A stretch of 33,704 nt of DNA from an uncultured Porphyromonadaceae bacterium (GTDB lineage Bacteria > Bacteroidota > Bacteroidia > Bacteroidales > Muribaculaceae). The notes below the pieces were generated by a model, which was not told the origin of the DNA, did not search any database, and saw nothing but the letters and a program-made list of their open reading frames with translations. The stretch is taken from NCBI GenBank assembly GCA_946553045.1, contig CAMNRO010000029.1, forward strand, positions 1 through 33,704, given 5' to 3'. The position numbers and the translations under genes were made by a program. Below, in pieces: positions 22,336 through 30,763 of this stretch. The first letter of the stretch is position 1; every line of letters begins with the position of its first letter.

Positions 22336-25041
22336 ATGGAAATAAAATACGACGTTTTTATCAGCTACTCGCGTGCCGACCAGAAGGTGGCCGAAGGAGT
22401 CTGCGGCTATCTCGAGGCCAACGGTCTGCGCTGCTTCATAGATTATCGCGATATACCGCGCGCTGCAGTCTGGGCGCGTGTTCTGCCTGAAGCTATCCGC
22501 ACCAGCGGCATGATGGTTGTTGTTTTCTCGCCCAACTACAATAAATCGCTGCAGGTGGAGCGAGAACTGTCAATTGCCGATAAGGCCGGGATGCCGGTGC
22601 TTCCATTCCGTATTTCCGACGTGCCTTTCGAAGGCATGAAATCATATTATTTCGAATCTATAAACTGGATTGACGCGTTTCCTGAGCCGGAGAAGGTGTT
22701 CGGCAATCTTCTGTCCGACGTGCTCGCCGTGAAGGAGGCCACCGACAACTGGACCAAGGGCCGCAATCCGGCCATCGGAGGCGTGACGATTAATCTCGAC
22801 AGCATCGACAGCGACATCGAGATGACAAACGATGTGATAGACCCGGCCTACGAAGATGACTACAACGACGGCGTAGACGCGCTCCGGCATCTCGAATATT
22901 CCGACGCCATATGTTATCTTCTGGAACCGGCACTGGCAAACTACCGCCAGTCGCAGCTCTATGTGTCGTGGATAATAGGCGTATTTACTATAGGCCTTGT
23001 GCCGGCTCCTGTGTGGAATAAGGTCAGGGCCTTTGCAGAGAAGGAAAATTCTTTTGCTGAATATATGATGGGACGCTATTATAGCACGCTCGGTTCAGAT
23101 TCCGACCTTGCATTCGAATATGCGGCCCGCTCTGCACGTCATGGCAATATTTTCGGGCGATACGCTCTTGCCAAACTCTATGACCTCGGCGAGGGCGTGG
23201 AGCAGGACGATAGCATGGGTATCAATAAAATCAAGGAACTTGAGCGTCTGGACTGTTCTCCTGCCATGCGCGAGGTGGCGCGCCACTATATATATGGTTT
23301 TTCCTGTCGGAAGAATCCTCGTCGGGCCCTTAAAATCCTTGAGCGGGGCGTAGACATGAATTCGGCTCAGTGCATGTATGAGCTTGCTATGCAGAAAATG
23401 TATGGCGAAATAGTGCCTCAGGACATGGAGGGCGCCCGTGAGCTCCTGAACCAGGCAATCTCTGAGGGTTTTGCCGAGGCTGTGGGAGAGCTTGCAAATT
23501 CATATCTTTTCGATTATACCGATGGTGGATATAACACTAATGCGGAAGATCATAAAAAATTGCTCGAGATTCTCAATAAGGGTGTGCGCCTGAATCTGCC
23601 CGAGTGTATGAGCAAACTCGCTTTCATTTATCGCAACTGCGCTTCGGTTGTTGGCCTGAAAGAAGATATAGGCACCGCTGTGAAATGGTATAAACGAGCC
23701 GCAAATCTTAACGATAAAAATGCCTTGCTGGCCCTCGGAAATATTTACTATTATGGAGAAGGCTCCATTGAGGCCGACGAACCGCAGGCTTGGCAGTACT
23801 ATAAAAAAGCGGCATCTCTTATTACAGCTGAGGCCGACTACTATCTTGGCATAATGTGTCAGGAAGGGTACGGTCAGGACGGCAAGACCAAGGAAGACTG
23901 CGTGTCATATTTTGAAAATGGAATTTTCCATGCAGGATACTGTGGCGCTCTATGCGCCAGAAAGATGTTCGGTTTCACTGCTCCCGATGATTTCGAACGC
24001 GGTTTCCCGAGTACACCTCTTAAGCACGAAAGTATAGATGGTGTCGGGCGAAGCGAGGAAAAAGCCCTCTATTATCTCAGAAAAGGAGCCAATATAGGAG
24101 ATTCCATTTGCTGCTATCTGCTTGGTTGCGCTCTTACCGACTCTTCGCGTGATTATTCCGATGAGATAGAGGGTGTGGCTATGCTCGAAAAGGCACTTTC
24201 GCCTCTTGAGCCTAATTACCATGCGGCTCTACGGCTCTACGAGCTATACACTGACGGTCTCGGTGTCGGTGTCGACAAGGATAAGGCCGACGAATATCTC
24301 CGGCAGGCTAAAGAGAATCTTCCGGAAGATGATTTCAACAGTTATATGTCGCGTCGCGGCTCAAAGTCACAGAGCGTAGGCTCTGCTGCGAAAACCGTTG
24401 CAGCTGATGTCGATTCCGAGGAGGGCCGACTCAACTATGAGCGTGCGCTGCCGTTCTGCCGCGACGGAGCTTCGCATTGGGAGCTCATACGCGGTTTGTC
24501 TTATATCCGAATGGCAATGGCGGCTGGATATGCTAAGGCCGGCGAGCTCTACGACGATGTGAAGTCGCGTCTGCGGGCAATGTACGATAAATTCATGTCT
24601 GAGGCGCGCCCCGATTTCCGTATTCTTGCACAGCTGCAATATGCGCCGATGTTCCAGACCGATATTCCGGCGGAGTTTCGGCAGAAGGTTTTCGAAGGAG
24701 AGGGCGGTTCTTTGCTGAAAACTGCCTGGGCTTCGTTGAAGAGCGGCGCGGCAACCATCGGCATCTCCGATTTCCCCGAACCGGGCTGCGATTTTCTTGC
24801 CAACGCCGTGGTATTGAACCGCCTGTGGTGGCAGATGAGAGAAAAATTCAAGAGCTGTCGTGTTACGCTTGAAGGGGTTTCGCCAATGACTTTCGATGCT
24901 CTTCTCGACCGCGCAGAAAGGATTTGCAATTCTGACGAAGCCCGTGGTAAGTTCCTTCTGGATTTTGCCGAGACAATTCTCGAACTGGAGGGCTGTATCA
25001 ACAATGCCCGAAAGTACATGATTGAGGCTGCGAAAAGCTGA
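22336..25041 (+). CDS. TIR domain protein with Sel1-like repeats
   Basis: 901 residues, no signal peptide, cytoplasmic. Residues 1-135 are a TIR domain (TIR_2 type): box 1 YDVFISYSRAD (5-15), 'GLRCFIDYRDIPRAAVW' (30-46), 'MMVVVFSPNYNKS' and a Glu-containing helix 'QVERELSIADKAGMPVLPF', which holds candidates for the catalytic glutamate of NAD-cleaving TIRs. From about 225 to 690 there are repeated Sel1-like helical units (e.g. ALAKLYDLGEGV, LGNIYYYGEGSIEADEPQAW, YYLGIMCQEGYGQDG), a solenoid suited to protein or ligand recognition. The last 200 residues are helical and unassigned. TIR plus a repeat sensor is the plan of many antiphage and NADase proteins, but no known defence partner is adjacent. 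The gene stands alone between an exported-protein gene and GH115. Confidence 0.88.
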   Translation: MEIKYDVFISYSRADQKVAEGVCGYLEANGLRCFIDYRDIPRAAVWARVLPEAIRTSGMMVVVFSPNYNKSLQVERELSIADKAGMPVLPFRISDVPFEGMKSYYFESINWIDAFPEPEKVFGNLLSDVLAVKEATDNWTKGRNPAIGGVTINLDSIDSDIEMTNDVIDPAYEDDYNDGVDALRHLEYSDAICYLLEPALANYRQSQLYVSWIIGVFTIGLVPAPVWNKVRAFAEKENSFAEYMMGRYYSTLGSDSDLAFEYAARSARHGNIFGRYALAKLYDLGEGVEQDDSMGINKIKELERLDCSPAMREVARHYIYGFSCRKNPRRALKILERGVDMNSAQCMYELAMQKMYGEIVPQDMEGARELLNQAISEGFAEAVGELANSYLFDYTDGGYNTNAEDHKKLLEILNKGVRLNLPECMSKLAFIYRNCASVVGLKEDIGTAVKWYKRAANLNDKNALLALGNIYYYGEGSIEADEPQAWQYYKKAASLITAEADYYLGIMCQEGYGQDGKTKEDCVSYFENGIFHAGYCGALCARKMFGFTAPDDFERGFPSTPLKHESIDGVGRSEEKALYYLRKGANIGDSICCYLLGCALTDSSRDYSDEIEGVAMLEKALSPLEPNYHAALRLYELYTDGLGVGVDKDKADEYLRQAKENLPEDDFNSYMSRRGSKSQSVGSAAKTVAADVDSEEGRLNYERALPFCRDGASHWELIRGLSYIRMAMAAGYAKAGELYDDVKSRLRAMYDKFMSEARPDFRILAQLQYAPMFQTDIPAEFRQKVFEGEGGSLLKTAWASLKSGAATIGISDFPEPGCDFLANAVVLNRLWWQMREKFKSCRVTLEGVSPMTFDALLDRAERICNSDEARGKFLLDFAETILELEGCINNARKYMIEAAKS

Positions 25042-25101
25042 TTTTTTTGTTGTGGTTTTTGCCGTTTTAGTGCGTTGTAGTGCCAAATACACTTCAGGCA
25101 A

Positions 25102-25131
25102 TTGCTTCTGCATGTGAATTTTTTATCTTTG
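25102..25131 (+). promoter_or_regulatory. Promoter of the GH115 gene
   Basis: TTG (25102-25104), 19-nt spacer, TATCTTTG (25124-25131). Full consensus match; the leader is about 25 nt to ATG 25161. Confidence 0.85.
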
Positions 25132-25160
25132 TGGATAGAAAAACACACTGCAATACTACT

Positions 25161-27740
25161 ATGAACGATATCACTTTTTTGCGGCGGTATGCTGCTGCCT
25201 TTGCTGTGTCGGCCTGCGCGCTCGGAGCGTCGGCGGCCACGGATTTTGAAATAAGTTTTGCCGACGGGGCAGGAGCCTTCCCCCTTGTCGGAGCCGAGAT
25301 TTATGCTCCGGCCGACCGTGCCGTGACGGCTACTGTGGCCGATATGTTTGCCGGCGATGTCGAGGCTGTGAGCGGCCTCCGCCCGGCTATCGTCAAAAAA
25401 GCCGGCAAGAAGCCGCTGGTTGTCATCGGCACGGCCTCCAATGCCAAGGTGAAGGCGCTTGCGGCCAAGGCTGGCGTCGACCTGTCGGGCCTCGAGGGCG
25501 GCTTCGAGACATATATCATCAAAAGCGTCGACAAGCCTTTCAAAGGCTGTCCGAAGGCTCTGTTCGTGGTCGGCAGCGACCCGCGCGGTGCGGCCTACGG
25601 CGCTCTGTCGGTGAGCGAGGAGATGGGCGTGTCGCCGTGGTCGTGGTGGGCCGACGTGCCTGTGCAAAAGCACGACAGCATATTCGTGAAGGCCGATTAT
25701 CTTTCGAAAGAGCCGTCGATACGCTACCGCGGTATTTTTATCAACGACGAGGACTGGGGTCTCACTCCCTGGTCGGCCAAGAACTTCGAGCCTGAGGTCG
25801 GCAACATCGGTCCCCGCACATATGCCAAGGTGTGCGAGCTCCTTCTGCGTCTCAAGGCCAATATGCTCGCGCCGGCCATGCACACTTGCTCGGATGCGTT
25901 CTATACCCATGCTGACAACAAGGTCGTGGCCGACAAATACGGCATCATGATTACGACCTCGCACTGCGAGCCGCTGCTGTTCAACAATGCCTCGAAGGCC
26001 GAGTGGGACGGCGCCAAGGACGGCGACTGGAACTATAAGACCAACCGCGAGACTATCTACAACAAGCTCGACGCCCGTGTGGCCGAGGCCGGAAAATACG
26101 ACAACATATATACCATGGCTATGCGCGGTCTTCACGACGAGGGCATGCGCGGCAACATGAGCACCGAGGAGAAAGTCGAGGTGCTGCACAATGCCATCAT
26201 GGACCAGCGCGGAATCCTCGCAAAGCATATCGACAAGCCGGTGGAGACCATTCCGCAGATTTTCGTGCCCTACAAGGAGGCGCAGACTCTCTATGAGGCC
26301 GGCCTCGAGGTGCCCGACGACATTACCCTGGTGTGGCCCGACGACAACTACGGCTATATCAAAATGCTCAGCAATCCGCGCGACCGCAAACGCTCGGGCC
26401 GTGCAGGCGTTTACTACCATGTGTCGTATCTCGGTGTGCCTCACGACTATCTCTGGATAAGCACTACGGCGCCCATGCTCATGTACGAGGAGCTGAAAAA
26501 GGCCTACGACACCGGCGCCGACCGCTACTGGCTGCTCAACGTGGGCGATATCAAGCCGATGGAGCTTTCGATGCAGCTTTTCTTCTCTATGGCGTGGGAT
26601 TTCGGCAAGTTCTCATATAATAATGTGAACAATTATCAGACCGATTTCATGTGTTCGGTCTTCGGAGAGAAATACCGTGCCGATTTCAAGCATCTGCTCG
26701 ATGAGTACTATCGTCTCGCCTGGAGCCGAAAGCCCGAGGCAATGGGCTGGGAACGTATCTGGGATGCGCCGGAGTATTACAGCCTCGACGGTACCGACTT
26801 CTCGTTCAAATATTACAACGACGCCCAGACACGTCTGGCGCAGTACACGGCGCTTGCCACTCTTGCCGATGACATATATAAGACCCTGCCAGCCGACCTT
26901 CAGCCGTCGTTCTTCGAAATGATTGGATACCAGGCTATGGCCTCCAACCAGATGAACCGCAAGTTCCTCCTGGCACAGCTCAGCAACGAGCTTGCCGCCG
27001 AAGGCCGCCCCGCAGAAGCCAACTGGGCCGCCGCCCAGGCCGTTGCCGCCTCCGACAGCATCGATGCGCTCAACCACCACTATAACACCATGCTCGACGG
27101 CAAGTGGAACCACATGATGACAATTCCCCCGGGCATATGCTCGCTCTATCAGAATATGCCCGACATGACCGTGACTCCCGGCGCGGGCGAAAAGCCTGTA
27201 GACCTCGCCCCTGTGGCCGAAGACTATCGTCTCGAGGACTGCATGTTTGTTCCCGTGGGCTCGTTCTCGAAGGTTGTGGCCGGCGCCGAACACGATGTGC
27301 GCCTGCTCGACGGTATCGGCTTCGACTGGCAGGCCCTGCAGCTCGGCGAAATCACCCAGCCCACTGTCGACGCCTCGCGCGCCGACTGTCCTCTGCGAGT
27401 GGAGTATGAGCTCCCGGCAATCGAGGCTGATTCGGTCAAGGTGATTGTCTACACAGTGCCCCGTTTCCCGCTCTACAAGGGTGCCAATGCCGCTTTCGGC
27501 ATATCGGTAGACGGAGCCAAGCCTTTCGTGTCGAATCTTATCCCCAAGGAACAGTCCAAGCCGTGGAAAGACGATGTAATCCGCAATTCCACCATCACCG
27601 AGGCATCGTTTGCCATCGATAAAAGCGCCGGCAAGCACCGCCTCGCCATCACCTGCGGCGACCCCGGCCTGATAGTGCAGCGAATCCTCGTCGACTGGGG
27701 CGGCCTCAAGCCCACCTACATCGGCCCCGGCCGATACTGA
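25161..27740 (+). CDS. Glycoside hydrolase family 115 (xylan alpha-1,2-glucuronidase)
   Basis: 859 residues from ATG 25161; the longer frame from 25080 would begin upstream of the promoter. A signal-peptide-like N-terminus (about 1-28, AAAFAVSACALGASA) predicts export. Family features: N-terminal domain 'PLVVIGTASNAKVKALA', then the catalytic TIM barrel from about residue 160 with 'RYRGIFINDEDWGLTPW' (about 185-201), 'LRLKANMLAPAMH', 'YTMAMRGLHDEGM' and 'TLVWPDDNYGY', then helical and C-terminal domains. GH115 enzymes remove (4-O-methyl-)glucuronic acid from internal residues of xylan (family knowledge). The length is normal. It is the only xylan-specific gene here, with no SusC/SusD pair next to it, so it probably acts with enzymes encoded elsewhere. 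Confidence 0.94.
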   Translation: MNDITFLRRYAAAFAVSACALGASAATDFEISFADGAGAFPLVGAEIYAPADRAVTATVADMFAGDVEAVSGLRPAIVKKAGKKPLVVIGTASNAKVKALAAKAGVDLSGLEGGFETYIIKSVDKPFKGCPKALFVVGSDPRGAAYGALSVSEEMGVSPWSWWADVPVQKHDSIFVKADYLSKEPSIRYRGIFINDEDWGLTPWSAKNFEPEVGNIGPRTYAKVCELLLRLKANMLAPAMHTCSDAFYTHADNKVVADKYGIMITTSHCEPLLFNNASKAEWDGAKDGDWNYKTNRETIYNKLDARVAEAGKYDNIYTMAMRGLHDEGMRGNMSTEEKVEVLHNAIMDQRGILAKHIDKPVETIPQIFVPYKEAQTLYEAGLEVPDDITLVWPDDNYGYIKMLSNPRDRKRSGRAGVYYHVSYLGVPHDYLWISTTAPMLMYEELKKAYDTGADRYWLLNVGDIKPMELSMQLFFSMAWDFGKFSYNNVNNYQTDFMCSVFGEKYRADFKHLLDEYYRLAWSRKPEAMGWERIWDAPEYYSLDGTDFSFKYYNDAQTRLAQYTALATLADDIYKTLPADLQPSFFEMIGYQAMASNQMNRKFLLAQLSNELAAEGRPAEANWAAAQAVAASDSIDALNHHYNTMLDGKWNHMMTIPPGICSLYQNMPDMTVTPGAGEKPVDLAPVAEDYRLEDCMFVPVGSFSKVVAGAEHDVRLLDGIGFDWQALQLGEITQPTVDASRADCPLRVEYELPAIEADSVKVIVYTVPRFPLYKGANAAFGISVDGAKPFVSNLIPKEQSKPWKDDVIRNSTITEASFAIDKSAGKHRLAITCGDPGLIVQRILVDWGGLKPTYIGPGRY

Positions 27741-28113
27741 GTTTTTGGGCTGCTGGGCTGACGGGCTGACGGGCTGATGGGCTTTTTGAGCAGCCTGTCA
27801 GCTCAACAGCTCATTCGCCCGTCCGCTCAAAAAGCCCAAACAGCTGCGTAGCTGCGACATATCGTGGAGATTGTGTCGCAGCTACGCAGCTCTGATATTT
27901 TATTTGTCGTTAGAATCCTATGGCTGCGCGCACCTGCGGCGCGCTTGCACATAGGCTATTACTCTCAACGTTGCTCCGCAGCTCTTTGCCGCTATGCGGC
28001 TGAGTCTCAAAAAAAAGCCCAAGCGCCCGTCCGCCCAAGCGCCCGTCTGCATAATAGCCTGTCCGCCCATCAGCTCGTCCGCTCGTCCGCTCAACAGCCC
28101 ATCCGCCCATTAG
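27741..28113. repeat. Composite of 8-bp-period arrays and hairpin element (copy 2)
   Basis: The GH115 stop (27740) is followed within a few bases by GGGCTGCT, GGGCTGAC, GGGCTGAC, GGGCTGAT units; an inverted repeat GGGCTTTTTGAGC (27779-27791) / GCTCAAAAAGCCC (27826-27838) follows, then the 159-nt hairpin element, then about thirteen octamers of the type GCCCGTCC (28007-28113). The last octamer overlaps the kinase stop codon, whose final two codons and stop come from it. The entire interval between two convergent genes consists of this element. Confidence 0.88.
27842..28000. repeat. 159-nt hairpin element, copy 2
   Basis: Same length and orientation as 4503-4661 and similar throughout by eye. 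The first stem is perfect here: AGCTGCGTAGCTGCGACA (27842-27859) with its exact complement ending near 27892. A second stem joins CCTATG (27919 region) to CATAGG, enclosing GCGCGC/GCGCGC, and a third forms from GCCGCTATGCGGC. Confidence 0.8.
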
Positions 28114-29306
28114 CCCAAAACCGGCAGTTCGATGCGGAAGGTGGTAGCCTGGAAGGGGATCGAGCGGGCTACGAAAATGTGGCCGTTGTGGTATTGCTCG
28201 ATTATGCGTTTGGCCAGGGTGAGGCCGAGGCCCCAGCCGCGGCTCTTGGTGGTGTAGCCGGGGTTGAATACCGTCTTGAAATTCTTGCGGCTTATGCCCT
28301 TGCCGGTATCGGTGACTTCGATGGCGGCGCCTGTGGGCGAACGGAGCACGGTCACGCTCAGGTCGCCATGGCCCTCCATGGCGTCTACGGCATTCTTGAC
28401 AAGATTCTCGATAACCCATTCGAGCAGAGGCGCCGATGCCTCGACGGGCAGTTCGCTGTCGGCCGTATTTATGCTCAGATTCACCTTGGGCGATATGCGC
28501 GTAGCCATATATCCGGCGGCCGAGGCCACGAGGCTGTTGATGTCGCAACGCTCGAGCCGTGGTGCCGACCCGATTTTAGAGAAGCGCGAGGCGATGGTGC
28601 TCAGACGGTTCACGTCTTTGTTCATTTCCGCTATGGTGTCGGCGTCTACGCCCATGTCGCCGAGGAGCTCCATCCATGCCATCAGCGACGAAATCGGGGT
28701 GCCGAGCTGGTGCGCCGTCTCCTTCGACAGGCCCACCCACACTTTATTCTGTTCGGCCTTTTTGGTAGAGAGCACGGCGAAATAGACCACCGCGATAAAC
28801 GCCAGCATTACAAGGAGCTGCACGAATGGAAAGACGCTTATGCGCCGGAGCAGGGTAGAGTCTTCGTAATAAAGATAGTACTCCACGCCCGGGGCAACGT
28901 CGATGACAATAGTCCTCGGGCCTCCCTGAAGCTCTGCCAGGCGTTTCTGAAGAAAATCGATGTTCGCCTGCTCCGACGGCAGCCCCGACACCGGATTGTC
29001 GCCCTCGACAGGCAGCTCGAAGTTGCGGAACTGGAGGATATTACCCTCGGCGTCGGTGAGCAGCACCGGAATGGTCGTGTTGCGGCGTATGATGTCGAGA
29101 AGGAAATCGTCTACTTCGTTTGGCAGGTCCGAGCTTGTCAGCAGCTGCCGTGTGGCATCGGCCCAGATTTCCATGCGCTCGCGTTCCTGCGCGGAGAGGT
29201 CGCGTATGAGGCTGCTCGAAAATGCCAGAAACATAGCCACGACTCCCGCCGCGGCCACAAGGAAGGCAAGTTTGCCATATCGCCTTAATTCATAGATATT
29301 GGCCAT
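28110..29306 (-). CDS. Sensor histidine kinase, possible PorY
   Basis: 398 residues. Transmembrane helices at about 12-32 and 157-179 frame a periplasmic sensing domain of about 120 residues; no HAMP domain is evident. The phospho-acceptor is His199 in SKETAHQLGTPISSL. The ATPase domain has the N box ENLVKNAVDAM (300-310), G1 DTGKGI (333-338) and G2 GWGLGL (357-362). ETAHQLGTPISSL-type kinases are common in Bacteroidetes and include candidates for PorY, the partner of PorX. No response regulator is adjacent, so it is an orphan here and PorX at 11166 is a reasonable partner (inference). The C-terminal residues LG and the stop lie in octamer repeat DNA. The promoter lies 4 nt before the ATG, so the mRNA is predicted leaderless. 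Confidence 0.88.
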   Translation of the reverse strand: MANIYELRRYGKLAFLVAAAGVVAMFLAFSSSLIRDLSAQERERMEIWADATRQLLTSSDLPNEVDDFLLDIIRRNTTIPVLLTDAEGNILQFRNFELPVEGDNPVSGLPSEQANIDFLQKRLAELQGGPRTIVIDVAPGVEYYLYYEDSTLLRRISVFPFVQLLVMLAFIAVVYFAVLSTKKAEQNKVWVGLSKETAHQLGTPISSLMAWMELLGDMGVDADTIAEMNKDVNRLSTIASRFSKIGSAPRLERCDINSLVASAAGYMATRISPKVNLSINTADSELPVEASAPLLEWVIENLVKNAVDAMEGHGDLSVTVLRSPTGAAIEVTDTGKGISRKNFKTVFNPGYTTKSRGWGLGLTLAKRIIEQYHNGHIFVARSIPFQATTFRIELPVLG

Positions 29307-29310
29307 GCTG

Positions 29311-29341
29311 CAAAATTAACTCATTGCCGCGAAATAGACAA
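29311..29341 (-). promoter_or_regulatory. Promoter of the sensor kinase gene
   Basis: Minus strand: TTG (29341-29339), 20-nt spacer, TAATTTTG (29318-29311). The ATG (29306) begins 4 nt after the box, which puts the start of transcription at or next to the start codon. Confidence 0.75.
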
Positions 29342-29393
29342 TACACAGCGAATAAAGACAAAAAATTGCCGAGGTTTGCGTGAGGCGGGGCGT

Positions 29394-29420
29394 AAAAAAA
29401 GCCACCGGGGGTGGCTTTTT
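29394..29420 (-). terminator. Bidirectional-looking intrinsic terminator
   Basis: GCCACC (29401-29406) and GGTGGC (29410-29415) form a short stem flanked by A7 and T5. On the minus strand the stem is followed by seven T. It ends the winged-helix gene transcript 21 nt after its stop codon and insulates the kinase gene. Confidence 0.88.
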
Positions 29421-29441
29421 ATGGTGCGACCGGTTGCAGTG

Positions 29442-29657
29442 TTATTCCTGAACCAGCGAAATGATTACTTCTTTTTCGTCTTCGGGGTCTGTGGCTATGT
29501 TGATTTTGCCTTCGCGGGCCAGCCAGCCAAGAGCTGCGTAGACTTCTTTGTCTTTAAGCTTGGTGATTTTCTTAAGCTGCTTGATACCAAGGGCTTCTGC
29601 GCCGCTCAGGGCCACCCACACGGTGCCGGCGTTTACGCCGATTACTTCTGTGTTCAT
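29442..29657 (-). CDS. Small winged helix-turn-helix protein (DUF2582-like)
   Basis: 71 residues. The sequence 'VGVNAGTVWVALSG-type helix, IKQLKKITKLKDKEVYAALG, WLAREGKINI' matches the small winged-helix proteins of the DUF2582/PF10771 type common in Bacteroidetes and other anaerobes. The recognition helix is likely at 31-45 and the wing at 50-66. The DNA target is unknown. It is a single gene with its own promoter (29726-29755) and its own terminator. Confidence 0.88.
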   Translation of the reverse strand: MNTEVIGVNAGTVWVALSGAEALGIKQLKKITKLKDKEVYAALGWLAREGKINIATDPEDEKEVIISLVQE

Positions 29658-29725
29658 TTTGATTGTCGTTTATTTAATTGTTAGACATTGTTGTTCGATA
29701 TGGGTGAATTTTGGTCTTATGCCTG

Positions 29726-29755
29726 CAAAATTAACATAAATAGAGTAATTCACAA
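29726..29755 (-). promoter_or_regulatory. Promoter of the winged-helix gene
   Basis: Minus strand: TTG (29755-29753), 19-nt spacer, TAATTTTG (29733-29726). The leader is about 65 nt. Confidence 0.75.
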
Positions 29756-29814
29756 CTATAAAAATGCAACAAATTTGGCGCGTTTTTGTTTTGTCCTAAG
29801 GTAATATATTGTAT

Positions 29815-29901
29815 TGCAATTGGTTTGCCAGAGGTGGGTGATTATGGTTGAAGTGTCACATTTCCATTAATTCGTCAATCTTGCTGGCAAAATGAATTGC
29901 G
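29815..29901. repeat. Imperfect inverted repeat in the divergent region
   Basis: TGCAATTGGTTTGCCAG (29815-29831) and CTGGCAAAATGAATTGCG (29884-29901) are reverse complements except for a short mismatched block, with a 52-nt spacer. No promoter was recognised inside the spacer. It may be an operator pair or a decayed mobile-element end. Confidence 0.5.
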
Positions 29902-29947
29902 CGTTTTCCGGCGATTTCTGTGCGATTGCTAAGTTTATTACGGTCTA

Positions 29948-29980
29948 TTTGGTTCTTTTAGAGATTATTTTGTATATTTG
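29948..29980 (+). promoter_or_regulatory. Promoter of the exported hypothetical gene
   Basis: TTTG (29948-29951), 21-nt spacer, TATATTTG (29973-29980). The leader is about 85 nt and may also serve the transketolase gene. Confidence 0.75.
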
Positions 29981-30069
29981 CTTCGGGAAATACGCGCTGC
30001 ATTTATTGCGGCTTCTGTTTTTTCGCCCAATACCTTATTCAGCCAACGCCTTAATAAAGCATATTCTTT

Positions 30070-30693
30070 ATGTCAAGATTGCTGATAGCGATATTGTGTG
30101 CGGCTCTTGCGTTCTGTGCAAGGGCCGACTACCGCATCCTTTTTCTGAATACGCCGACCATAGTGATAGACGGGAAGACGCTTAAGGAAAAAGACACCTT
30201 CAAGGCCGGCGCTGCCATCAAGTGGACTTCCGCCCGGCAGGCTATGAAGGTGCATAATCTGGAAACAGGCGAGAAACTAGTTGTCGTGGCCGACGATTTC
30301 AGCAAGGCAAAAGCCTCGAGCCTCCAGGCCTATCTGACGCAGGAGCAATCGCAGACGGCCGGTGACGCCGCCTCTTCGCCGATGTCTTCGCTCTCTTCCA
30401 GTCTCAACAAACGCTTCTATCTGCTGGGCTCGCTCGAGCTGGCGACCGGCGTGCCCACCGACGACAGACACTATTTCTTCATCACATTCAATCACAGCGG
30501 GCACGAGCTCACAAAAGCCGTGCCAAACGATAACGGTACATTCACTATCACTCCCGGAGTCTTTTTCTTCAACGGACGTCTGCCCGACAACGACATCAGG
30601 GTGAAGGTGTACTATTACGACAAGAACGCCGACAAGGCCACGGCCGTCTGCGACAATATGAGAATAGTGATTCTTCCAAAGAAAATTGATTAA
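30070..30693 (+). CDS. Exported hypothetical protein
   Basis: 207 residues. Signal peptide about 1-19 (MSRLLIAILCAALAFCARA). The body starts with a short beta-rich domain (YRILFLNTPTIVIDGKTL, residues about 21-38), then a Ser-rich linker (about 90-112) and a second beta domain with 'RFYLLGSLELATGVPTDDRHY' and 'FFFNGRLPDNDIRVKVYYYD'. No family is recognised. It is probably a periplasmic or outer-membrane-associated protein. The transketolase start lies 70 nt downstream with no visible terminator between, so they may be co-transcribed. Confidence 0.75.
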   Translation: MSRLLIAILCAALAFCARADYRILFLNTPTIVIDGKTLKEKDTFKAGAAIKWTSARQAMKVHNLETGEKLVVVADDFSKAKASSLQAYLTQEQSQTAGDAASSPMSSLSSSLNKRFYLLGSLELATGVPTDDRHYFFITFNHSGHELTKAVPNDNGTFTITPGVFFFNGRLPDNDIRVKVYYYDKNADKATAVCDNMRIVILPKKID

Positions 30694-30763
30694 CCAAATA
30701 CCCTCATAATCCACTGCGGACGGGAGCATGGCTCCTTCCTCCGCGAAAAACAATGCATACGCA

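Larger units (their letters stand above)
29658..30069. other. 412-bp divergent intergenic region
   Basis: It contains the winged-helix promoter (29726-29755), a long imperfect inverted repeat (29815-29831 / 29884-29901) and the promoter of the next plus-strand gene (29948-29980). No tRNA, small ORF of quality or known riboswitch pattern was recognised. Confidence 0.7.

Noticed and set aside
22336..25041. Thoeris or CBASS system
   Set aside because: No ThsA, cyclase or effector partner gene lies next to the TIR gene.
24549..26444. 631-residue minus-strand frame over the TIR and GH115 genes
   Set aside because: It spans two recognisable genes and their promoter; no homology pattern in the translation.
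28007..28113. CRISPR-like array
   Set aside because: Same octamer pattern with no spacers.
29658..30069. tRNA or riboswitch in the divergent region
   Set aside because: No cloverleaf, CCA end or known aptamer core could be recognised by eye.
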